Origin: Alphaproteobacteria bacterium
GTDB lineage: Bacteria > Pseudomonadota > Alphaproteobacteria > Paracaedibacterales > VGCI01
Length of the DNA: 33,172 nucleotides
NCBI GenBank assembly: GCA_021323455.1
Contig: JAJONN010000036.1
Coordinates: 1 to 33,172 of the forward strand
Direction: 5' to 3'
Of this stretch, positions 7,761 through 15,302 are shown one piece after another. The position numbers and the translations under genes are program-made. How positions within the stretch are numbered: the stretch's first letter is position 1; each line of letters starts with the position of its first letter. The notes beneath the pieces were generated by a model. That model was not told the DNA's origin. It saw only the letters and a program-made list of their open reading frames with translations, and searched no databases.

Positions 7761-9455
7761 TCATTTGTTTGTAACTAAAATATTTCCCTGGTTTGTGGCC
7801 AGAGGAACATAATGAAAAGTTGGAGCCCGTTGGGCAAGCGCTTCAATTTCCGTAGCTCTGGCAATGATGAAAAGGCGCTTCGTTCCTCTCCATAATTGTA
7901 AAAACTTTTTTTCATCCATCATCCATTGGGTACAATCTTCGGCCTCGCAGCCAAACTCCAATTCTCCTTTGGCATCGGCTACAGTAATAACTTGGTCTAC
8001 ATAGACAGGGAGGTCTTGATAGTAAGCTTTAAAGCTTCCCACAATATCATCTGGCTTTTTATGAGCCTGGATGATCTGCGCCAGGGGTTTAATAGAGGGG
8101 CGCTGCAATTCAGGCATCAAGCGAATCACCGAGACGACCAGAACCACAGCGGCAAGCGGGATTGTGGCAAGGGCGCTTCTCAAACGGCGCTGGCGTAAAA
8201 AGAGAGCGGCAAGACCGGCGAGAAAGAGGAATATACCTGACAGGACGGTAAAGTCTGCCCAAAGATGGGGCCGGTGGTCGATGAGGTGAGGCATCATCCA
8301 AAGGGTGGTTAGACCTCCCATGCTGAGGATCACTGACATGCCTATGAAAATGAGGAGGCTTTGGCGGGCAGAGGCTGCATACTCAGGCCGATGGATTTTG
8401 ACCCAATAGGCTCCCAGAACTAAGGCTAAAGGAGGGAAACAAGGCAAGATATAGGGAACAAGTTTGGAGTTAGAAACAGAAAAAAATCCGAATGTCCAGC
8501 CCGCCCAAATGAGGAGAAACAATGTAACCCCCCGCTGTTTAGTCGCAAAATCCGATCTCACTCCATTGCGTATTGCGCTCCATAACAAGCTTGTCCAAGG
8601 AAAAAGGCCAAGCAAAAGCACGGGGACAAAAAATAAAAGAGGTTGGGTGCGCATATGAAGGGAGGTTGTATAGCGCAAGACGTGTTCAACAACAAAGTAC
8701 TTATAAGCAAAATCAGGATTCTTAAGGCTGGCAAGGAGATGCCAGGGCGCTGCGATCATAAAGAACAGAAGGGATCCTGATGGAATATAAGCTGGCCACA
8801 AATCTTTCCAGCGACCCGTACCAAAGGCCCAGATCAGGATCACGGGTCCTGAAATGGCCAGCGCCATGAGCCCTTTGGTTAATACGGCTAATGCGGAACA
8901 GCCGTAAAAGGCCCAAGCCCACAGGCGGCGCTGGAACCCTGGCGGGGTGTGAATGGCGACCAGAAAAGAAAACAAACTTAAGCTGACAAGCGTTGCCATC
9001 GGCATATCAAGGATAATTAAGCGGCTTAAGGCATAATAAAGCGGGCTTGCTGCCAGTATCAGGCAGGCGGCCATTCCTGCTGAGTGCCCATAAAATCGGC
9101 GGCCAAACAGGTACGTGCCAAGGCATCCCAGAATGCCAAAAAAAACGCACCACAGCCGCATGGCCCATTCTTGGATGCCAAATACTTTGATGCTCGTTGC
9201 CTGAAGCCAATAAAACAAGGGAGGCTTTTCAAAATATTTAACGCCATTAAGGCGGGGGGTGACATAATCGCCAGAGGCGACCATTTCCCGGGGAATTTCT
9301 ACATATCTCCCCTCATCAGGAGACGCAAAAGGACGGTTGCCTAAAAATAAGCAAAACCAGAGCGCCAATAAAGGAATAATCCATAGCCAGGATGGGGAGA
9401 TGCGGTCAACAGGTTTCATGTGCCATTCATAAGCATACCCTATTTCTGGATGCAA
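7761..9455 (-). CDS. ArnT-like undecaprenyl-phosphate sugar transferase (GT83/GT39-like)
   Basis: Polytopic inner-membrane glycosyltransferase that moves a sugar from a polyprenyl phosphate donor to a periplasmic acceptor; in ArnT this is aminoarabinose to lipid A. The first periplasmic loop holds SPDEGRYVEIPREMVASGDYVTP and KYFEKPPLFYW, which closely follow the ArnT pattern with its catalytic Asp-Glu pair. About a dozen hydrophobic segments span residues 20-430, then a soluble C-terminal domain follows, as in ArnT. The 564 residues fit. An alternative start at Met13 (base 9419, MKPVDRIS) fits ArnT N-termini better; neither start has a clear Shine-Dalgarno sequence. No arn pathway gene is nearby, so the donor sugar is unknown. 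The gene ends 5 bp from the convergent transglycosylase gene. Confidence 0.85.
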   Translation of the reverse strand: MHPEIGYAYEWHMKPVDRISPSWLWIIPLLALWFCLFLGNRPFASPDEGRYVEIPREMVASGDYVTPRLNGVKYFEKPPLFYWLQATSIKVFGIQEWAMRLWCVFFGILGCLGTYLFGRRFYGHSAGMAACLILAASPLYYALSRLIILDMPMATLVSLSLFSFLVAIHTPPGFQRRLWAWAFYGCSALAVLTKGLMALAISGPVILIWAFGTGRWKDLWPAYIPSGSLLFFMIAAPWHLLASLKNPDFAYKYFVVEHVLRYTTSLHMRTQPLLFFVPVLLLGLFPWTSLLWSAIRNGVRSDFATKQRGVTLFLLIWAGWTFGFFSVSNSKLVPYILPCFPPLALVLGAYWVKIHRPEYAASARQSLLIFIGMSVILSMGGLTTLWMMPHLIDHRPHLWADFTVLSGIFLFLAGLAALFLRQRRLRSALATIPLAAVVLVVSVIRLMPELQRPSIKPLAQIIQAHKKPDDIVGSFKAYYQDLPVYVDQVITVADAKGELEFGCEAEDCTQWMMDEKKFLQLWRGTKRLFIIARATEIEALAQRAPTFHYVPLATNQGNILVTNK

Positions 9456-9559
9456 GAAGTTTCAGGTAGGTCAGTAGCCAAGAATAATCCTAATATTGAT
9501 GGTGGCAATATGTTATGGATAGCTAATATCATGGCTAACCCAGAAATAGACATGCGTCA

Positions 9560-10138
9560 ATGGTAGTAAATAAAAATAAACCCTACATTATCTTGATCAC
9601 AGGCGCTTCGGGCAGTGGAAAAACGGCAGCTTTAAAAACTCTTGAGCAAAAGCTTTCCTCTGATTTAGCGTCGATCAATTATTTTGATGATATGGGGATA
9701 CCCAGCGCTGATGAGATGGTTGCAAAGTACGGTTCTGGCGAAAAATGGCAGGAATGGGCAATACACGCTTGGATTGACAAGCTTGTTCAAATAGCAGATA
9801 AAAAGATTGCCATTTTAGAAGGTTCCTTTCACCCCGAATTTGCCATATCTCGCTTGCAAGAGTTGGGCAGAACGAATTATTTACTGATCTGCCTTCATGC
9901 TACCAAAGCCATACGAGAAGAAAGGCTGACTTTATACCGAAAACAACCAGAACTTGCCATACAAGATATGGAAAATTATGCCCAAGTTTTGAAAAAGAAG
10001 ACAGTTGATTTAGGAGGTATGGTCGTTGATTCAACAAATAGAACTATTGGCGAAGTTGAGCAAGAAATATCCAATTTAATTTTTAAATATGATATGGAAT
10101 CTATTCTTATTCATTCAAAAGATGGAAAGACAAGATAA
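9560..10138 (+). CDS. P-loop NTPase / predicted small-molecule kinase
   Basis: A 192-residue soluble protein with an N-terminal Walker A loop, GASGSGKT (about residues 15-22), in the arrangement of nucleoside-kinase-like P-loop proteins. A hydrophobic beta-strand ending in Glu, KKIAILEG, may serve as Walker B. HATKAIREERLTLYRK provides the Arg-rich lid-like helix common in such kinases. The substrate cannot be deduced. There is no clear Shine-Dalgarno sequence before the ATG. It is convergent with the hydrolase gene and has no evident operon partner. Confidence 0.65.
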   Translation: MVVNKNKPYIILITGASGSGKTAALKTLEQKLSSDLASINYFDDMGIPSADEMVAKYGSGEKWQEWAIHAWIDKLVQIADKKIAILEGSFHPEFAISRLQELGRTNYLLICLHATKAIREERLTLYRKQPELAIQDMENYAQVLKKKTVDLGGMVVDSTNRTIGEVEQEISNLIFKYDMESILIHSKDGKTR

Positions 10139-10203
10139 TTCAAATTATGGTTTTACCCCTTTTTTCTCAGGTTCTTTCCGCCTACACAGGGTCAGGTAGT
10201 TTT

Positions 10204-10971
10204 TTATAGATTCAGAAATCTATCGATCATTGCATTGACTTGGCTTGGAACTTCTAATGTAGCCCAAGGCCCTGAGTTGACAACTTTTCCAGTTGTTAAA
10301 TGGGGGCATAGATTTCGCAATGAAGGCTCAGAGCAGAAAGGATGGCTTGATTGAATGTTCAGTATAGGCATAGTGCAGTTCTGTATTTTATCGTGACTTG
10401 CGCCATCCCATTCAAGCAGGTCTCGATAGGTAGAAATAAGAGCTGGCCTTGAGATCATGTCGAAAGCTTTGATCGCCATCAGTTTGTCTTCTTTTGCAGC
10501 CTTAACCATTACAGATTCAACGAGCTGTTGTGAAAAGTTTTTCATGTCAGGGTCTTGCAATTCTTCAATATGGTTCTGTATAAGCTGCTTGACCCAAGAC
10601 TCCATCAATAGAGGAGGATCTATGAGAACGAGTTTAGACACCAGGCCAGGGTTCATATTCGCTAATTCAACGGCAATCACGCCTCCATAATTCAACCCTA
10701 CGACAGTTGCTTCTTTTATTGTAAGCTTTTGGCATAAAGAGAGGAGGTCTTCGGCATAAATCGACGCTGCATAATGCGTCTTCGGCTTGTCGCTCTCACC
10801 ATGTCCCCGTAAATCAACATTAATAACTCTGCCTTTCTGGGAGAGATGATGAAATGGATGTTTCATAAAATGAAGGTTGCCACCAGCATTATGGATAAGG
10901 ATAAATGATTGTTTACCTGTCCCCTTTATAAAATAATTTAAACTGATGCCATTACATAATATTTCTGGCAT
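10204..10971 (-). CDS. Alpha/beta-hydrolase-fold protein lacking the catalytic triad
   Basis: A 255-residue alpha/beta hydrolase fold: an HNAGG oxyanion-hole region (residues 27-31), VDLRGHGESDKP after strand 4, the nucleophile-elbow strand, VLIDPP, and the C-terminal LEVPSQVNAMIDRFL helix. At the elbow the motif is G-L-N-Y-G, so Asn94 stands where Ser, Cys or Asp is required. The acid position reads SSHPF (His210) where Asp is usual, and the base position reads SGPW (Pro235) where GHW is usual. All three triad positions appear replaced while the fold motifs are kept, pointing to a pseudoenzyme or a recently inactivated hydrolase. It is divergent from the GT2 gene. The former substrate is unknown. 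Confidence 0.8.
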   Translation of the reverse strand: MPEILCNGISLNYFIKGTGKQSFILIHNAGGNLHFMKHPFHHLSQKGRVINVDLRGHGESDKPKTHYAASIYAEDLLSLCQKLTIKEATVVGLNYGGVIAVELANMNPGLVSKLVLIDPPLLMESWVKQLIQNHIEELQDPDMKNFSQQLVESVMVKAAKEDKLMAIKAFDMISRPALISTYRDLLEWDGASHDKIQNCTMPILNIQSSHPFCSEPSLRNLCPHLTTGKVVNSGPWATLEVPSQVNAMIDRFLNL

Positions 10972-11141
10972 TTCTTTTTGTTACCTCTCCGCTTTAAGAA
11001 CAAAAGCACCTTCTAGCTTATAAAGTCTATCCTTCTTGAAAAAGCATGCCAACAGGATTTCGTCAATTTTTTCTATTTTTTAAAGAAATTAACGATTTGT
11101 TTCCATTTTTTACCATAAATTAAAAAGTGAAAGGAAAATCC

Positions 11142-13148
11142 ATGGGCTTCAGTATATATGCTCTTTCGGTCGCTGTGTTTGCGTTTTGCCTTTTGTTCCT
11201 GCCTCACTTAAACAGGGACAATCGGTGGACACGCCTGGCTATCATTGGGGTTGTATCTATTTTTTGGGCACGCTACATGGTGTGGCGTTTGTTTGATACG
11301 GTCCTCCCTGTCCCAATGCTGACAGGTCTTGGACTTTGGATCTGGTTCTGTTTCTTCATTGAGCTTCTTGTTTCTGTGGAAAGCCTGATTTTCTATATTA
11401 CCTTGATGCGCCATTCAGACCGCAAAGCCCAGGCGGACAAGTACGAAAAAGCCTTACGTGCCTTGCCGGCGGAAGAGTTGCCGACGATTGATGTCTTTCT
11501 GCCGACCTATAATGAAGGCATAGAAGTCATTGAGCGGTCTATCCTTGGATGTTTGCACTTGGATTGGCCAAGAGACAAATTAAAAGTTTGGGTTTTGGAT
11601 GACGGCAAGCGGGATTGGGTGCAAGATTTTTGTGAAGAAGTTGGCGCTGGTTATATTCGCCGCAAGGAATGGGTTCACGCAAAAGCAGGCAATTTAAACC
11701 ATGCCTTTGAAGTCACTAGTGGTGATTTTATTGCCGTCTTTGATGCGGACTTTGTTCCTTTCCGGAATTTCCTCTACCGTACCGTTGGCTTTTTTATTGA
11801 CCCTAAAGTTGCTATTTTACAAACTCCTCAACATTTCTTTAATAAAGACTATGTTCAGTCTAATTTACATTTACATGACTCAGCTCCAGATGACCAACGC
11901 TTGTTTTTTGACGTCATGATGCCAGCGCGAGATGGATGGGATGCGGCTTTCTGGTGTGGCTCATGTAGCTTGACGCGGCGTGTGGCCATGCGTGAAGCGG
12001 GAGGTGTGCCGACTCGCTCCATCACAGAAGACTTGACAACAACTCTTGCCTTGTTACGCCACGGGTATATTACACGCTATCTTAACGAAAAATTAAGTCA
12101 TGGCCTCGCGCCAGAGTCCTTGCCAAGCTTGCTCACCCAACGCAAGCGGTGGTGCCGGGGGACAATTCAAACCATGTTTATGAAAGACGGTCCTGTAGGA
12201 CCTAATCTCAGATTTATCCACAGGCTCTTATTTTTTCCATGGCACTGGCTAATTAGCCCTTTTACACGTTTGTTCAGCTTTGTTGTCCCCATCGTGTTTT
12301 TGTGGACAGGCTTTCCGGCACTGCTCATTACCCACTATTCAGAGCTGATTTATTATCACTTTCCGGCGTATCTGGCGAACCTGTTTGTAACTCTTTGGTT
12401 GGCGCCACGGCACTATATCCCCTTGCTGAGCAGTTCCGTTGCTTCTTTGGAGGCCGTTCAGGTTATGCCAACAGTCATCAATAGTTTGGTTACGCCTTTC
12501 CGTAAAGAATTTGGCGTCACGCCGAAAGGACACATGGGACGCCCAAGTGGGCAACGCCGTATCCATCAATTCTCTTTTTGGATGAGTTTAACGTTACTTC
12601 TGTTAACCGCTGGGGGAATGCTGATCAATATCATTCCTGAAAATAGCCCGGTTTCTGAAGGTGGGTTTTTTCCAGTTGCTGCTATCTGGGCGACGATGAA
12701 CGTTTTCATGTTGATTGTCATGACGATGATCAGCGTTGAGCATCCACGCCCCCGAACAGATGAGCGTTTCCAGGTGAATGAAGAGGGGAGCCTGATTTTA
12801 AACGGTGAGACAATTTCTGTTCATGTTCATGATATTTCCCTTGGTGGCGCTCGGTTAAGCCTGGATGATTTGAAGCGTCATACTGTATCAGCCCACCAGC
12901 AGGTTACCCTTGAGATTCCCAATCTAGGGCCTGTAGCGTCAGAAGTGGTCCGAACAGATGAAGGTATCATCCATGTGCATTTTAAAGACCTTCAAGGTAA
13001 GTCCCGCCATGCGTTGATCCAGCATCTGTATACGGGTAGATATCACAATGCCAGCGCATTGAAGTACAATAACTTCTTGAAGCAGCTTTTTCACCGCATC
13101 TTTCATGACCATTCCCATCTTTATGTGCCGTCGAAGAAAGCGGAATGA
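11142..13148 (+). CDS. Cellulose-synthase-like processive GT2 with C-terminal PilZ domain
   Basis: BcsA-type inner-membrane glycosyltransferase that polymerises and extrudes a polysaccharide. After three or four N-terminal membrane segments, the GT2 domain shows VFLPTYNEG, DDGKRDW (about 155), the metal-binding DAD (about 200), the catalytic TED (about 294) and QRKRWCRG (about 332), which is the Q-x-x-R-W motif of processive synthases. More membrane spans follow. A PilZ domain has RTDER (about 538) and DISLGG (about 564), the two cyclic-di-GMP contacts. The track starts at GTG 11127. I prefer ATG 11142, because AAGGA sits six nucleotides before it. No bcsB, bcsC or bcsZ is adjacent, so the polymer could be cellulose or another beta-glucan. 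Confidence 0.88.
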   Translation: MGFSIYALSVAVFAFCLLFLPHLNRDNRWTRLAIIGVVSIFWARYMVWRLFDTVLPVPMLTGLGLWIWFCFFIELLVSVESLIFYITLMRHSDRKAQADKYEKALRALPAEELPTIDVFLPTYNEGIEVIERSILGCLHLDWPRDKLKVWVLDDGKRDWVQDFCEEVGAGYIRRKEWVHAKAGNLNHAFEVTSGDFIAVFDADFVPFRNFLYRTVGFFIDPKVAILQTPQHFFNKDYVQSNLHLHDSAPDDQRLFFDVMMPARDGWDAAFWCGSCSLTRRVAMREAGGVPTRSITEDLTTTLALLRHGYITRYLNEKLSHGLAPESLPSLLTQRKRWCRGTIQTMFMKDGPVGPNLRFIHRLLFFPWHWLISPFTRLFSFVVPIVFLWTGFPALLITHYSELIYYHFPAYLANLFVTLWLAPRHYIPLLSSSVASLEAVQVMPTVINSLVTPFRKEFGVTPKGHMGRPSGQRRIHQFSFWMSLTLLLLTAGGMLINIIPENSPVSEGGFFPVAAIWATMNVFMLIVMTMISVEHPRPRTDERFQVNEEGSLILNGETISVHVHDISLGGARLSLDDLKRHTVSAHQQVTLEIPNLGPVASEVVRTDEGIIHVHFKDLQGKSRHALIQHLYTGRYHNASALKYNNFLKQLFHRIFHDHSHLYVPSKKAE

Positions 13149-13232
13149 AGATTCGTCTATCTTCTTGCAAATTTGATGGCGGGGAAGTGCCGCTGGTCTA
13201 TCCTCCAGTTGCAATCTAGCCATCTGTTCAGA

Positions 13233-13252
13233 TTCTCTGTATGATCAGAGAA
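13233..13252. repeat. Perfect inverted repeat ahead of the HIT gene
   Basis: TTCTCTG-TATGAT-CAGAGAA: 7-bp arms and a 6-nt loop, between the GT2 stop and the HIT start. It lacks a T-tract, so it may be an operator or an RNA hairpin and not a terminator. Confidence 0.4.
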
Positions 13253-13268
13253 AATGAGGAGCAGGCCC

Positions 13269-13709
13269 GTGATCCATACCCCTTTTAAAATTGACCCCCA
13301 GCTGGAAAAATCGAGCCTACTGGTTCAAGACCTACCCTTATCCCAACTTCGCCTTAAAAATGACTGCCGATTTCCCTGGGTAGTTTTAATTCCCCGCCGA
13401 CCTCAACTTACCGAAGTGTTTGATCTTGCACTCGAAGACCAGCGCCAGTTATGGTCTGAAATTATCAGTGTAGCACAGCACATGCATGACATTTTCCAAG
13501 CCCATAAGATGAACATTGAAACTTTAGGCAATAAAGTTCGCCAACTCCATATACACATTATTGCCCGTTATGAAAATGATGGCGCTTGGCCAAATTCTGT
13601 CTTAAATCATGGGAAGTCCGAATCCTATCTTCCTGAGGAAGTTACGAAAATTGTCCAAAAAATCTCGTCTTGTGGATCAACCGTTTCAGAAACACGCCCC
13701 TTGGGTTAA
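13269..13709 (+). CDS. HIT-family nucleotide hydrolase/transferase
   Basis: Histidine-triad superfamily protein; such enzymes cleave nucleotide phosphoramidates or dinucleoside polyphosphates. The active-site region reads KVRQLHIHIIAR, containing the family's alternating His pattern (QLHIHII), followed by NDGAWPNSVL, typical of the proteobacterial HIT subgroup. VVLIPRRPQLTEVFDL marks the N-terminal strand. The track begins at ATG 13254, which has no ribosome binding site. GTG 13269 is preceded by GAGGAG at seven nucleotides and gives MIHTPFKIDPQLEK, so I choose it. The length is then 146 residues. It lies about 120 nt after the GT2 gene, and a functional link is not evident. Confidence 0.85.
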   Translation: MIHTPFKIDPQLEKSSLLVQDLPLSQLRLKNDCRFPWVVLIPRRPQLTEVFDLALEDQRQLWSEIISVAQHMHDIFQAHKMNIETLGNKVRQLHIHIIARYENDGAWPNSVLNHGKSESYLPEEVTKIVQKISSCGSTVSETRPLG

Positions 13710-14032
13710 AGCAGCCCAAGTGCTTCTTTGCGCCTAAATTTTTCTCCATGACCCATAGGCTGACCAATTTTAGGTATAACCCGAGTTGTAGATCATTTCC
13801 AAGTCTCTCAAAATGGTATCTTTGGTCATAGAGCGCATCATTATTCTCCTTTAGTTAAAGACGTTACGTTATCATGGGGAGTTTTATGGGATGTTTATAG
13901 ATTTGTCAGATTTCTTGATTGCCCATAACGCGCTAAAACCTCATGAACTTATATACTTAACAAATCCTTAGCAAATTGGTTTGTACAATTTAGGAGGAGC
14001 ATAAAAACCGAGAGAGAGAGGGAAGAGGCACG
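13710..14032. other. Intergenic region before the peptide-export cassette
   Basis: 323 bp without a firm gene. It holds a possible decayed minus-strand small ORF (13706-13841, listed separately) and, near the right end, GGAAGAGG, the ribosome binding site of the adaptor gene. I see no confident promoter. No leader-peptide gene of the NHLP type is visible on either strand. Confidence 0.5.
13770..13841 (-). CDS. Possible short or decayed ORF
   Basis: AAGGAG followed by tandem ATGs opens MMRSMTKDTILRDLEMIYNSGYT and a stop after 23 codons. One nucleotide out of frame the DNA stays open for another 22 or so codons (IPKIGQPMGHGEKFRRKEA...) and ends overlapping the HIT stop codon. A one-base frameshift would join them into a protein of about 45 residues. 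No family is recognised, and chance is possible. Confidence 0.22.
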   Translation of the reverse strand: MMRSMTKDTILRDLEMIYNSGYT

Positions 14033-15302
14033 ATGCTGGATACCCCTAAAGAAGATACCGACCCGAAGCAACAAGCTGAACCCTGTGTCATTTTCCGTGA
14101 TGAAGCGCTTGCCCATATTTCTACGCCAAATGATGTCAATAAAATTATCTCAGTTGTTGGGTCGGGGACATGGATTTTAATCGCCATGTTCGTCGTCATT
14201 GCGGGCATTGCTCTTGGATGGTTATTTTATGGTAGCATCCCGATTACACTTCAAGGACAAGGCATTCTTATCCCAAAAGGAGGAATCTTTAAGACCGTCA
14301 CCTCCCCAGAGGGTTTCAACATCATCGAAGGTTTACCTGTTCAAACAGGGCAAATTGTTGAAAAAGATCAGATTGTTGCTCTTTTAGATAACCCAGAATT
14401 GACAAAAACAATCGCGGTGCGTACGGAATATGTTGCAGACTTAAAAAAGAAGCGTGGGGATCTTGCGACGGATGCTGCTAAAAGTATCAAAGAAAAAACA
14501 GAGCATTATGAAAAACAAAAGAAAATCATTGAAGACAGCCTTAAAACAAAGGTTGACTATCAAAAACATCTTGAAACAAACCTTGAAAAGCAACGCATAC
14601 TCTTGGGAAAAGGTTATGCAAAGCAACAAAACGTCCTGGATATTGAAAGTCAGCTTAACGCTTTAAAAGAAGAAGATTTACGCAGTAAAGAAAAACTTGT
14701 CCAGCTTCAGAAAGACCTGCTGGTTGATCAGGAGAACTGGACGCAGAGGGAACGAGAAATTGTCCTCAAGCTTACGGATGAAGAGCGGGCCCTTGAGGAT
14801 TTAAAAACGCGCCAAGAAACAACAAAAACCATTAAAAGCCCCTTAAGGGGCAAAGTTATTGGCATCCACCATAAAATCAGAGACAGTGTTGCGGCAAACG
14901 AACCTTTGGTTACCTTGAGCCAAGGAGACGAAACTCAGCTTGATGCTTTAATTTACCTGAATCCCCTGGAAGGAAAAGAAGTCAAGGTTGGTATGGTCGT
15001 TTATATGATCCCAACCCATCTTGAGAAAGAGCATGTCGGTTATATCGAGGGAGAAGTCATTGAGGTATCTCCTTATCCAGAAACAGTTCGCAGCCTTATG
15101 TCAACCTTACAAAACGACAAGCCCGCCGATCAGCGCGCGTGTCAGCATCAAAAAGGATCACCAAAAAAACAAAAAATCTCCCATAGATTTTTTAAAGCTT
15201 TCCCCAGGGACATGGGTTTATGGGCGCGTGATTGTAGAGCGTCGATCTCCATTTGCCATCATCATTCCGGCAATCAAAAAAATGCTTGAGGTCATGCCAT
15301 GA
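14033..15302 (+). CDS. HlyD-type membrane-fusion adaptor of an NHLP-like peptide exporter (frameshifted near the C-terminus)
   Basis: Periplasmic adaptor of an ABC export system, resembling the NHLP bacteriocin-system secretion protein family. The N-terminus VIFRDEALAHISTPNDVNKI precedes one membrane span (about 43-63). A lipoyl-like segment (GLPVQTGQIVEKDQIVALL), a long coiled coil (about 130-260) and the second lipoyl half (IKSPLRGKVIGIHHK) follow. The plain ORF ends at 15289 with an atypical tail. The family-like ending (LSPGTWVYGRVIVERRS, then IIIPAIKKML) lies in the +1 frame and stops at 15300-15302, giving an ATGA overlap with the next gene. The frame switch falls near 15105-15130. GGAAGAGG supports the start. 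Confidence 0.82.

Noticed and set aside
7384-7764. 126-residue minus-strand ORF opposite the lytic transglycosylase
   Set aside because: The plus-strand frame has clear family motifs. This one is antisense to it with no recognisable features.
15021-15302. 93-residue ORF as a separate gene
   Set aside because: Only its last 55 or so residues look real, and they are the C-terminus of the adaptor reached through a frame switch. The first part overlaps the adaptor's conserved coding frame.
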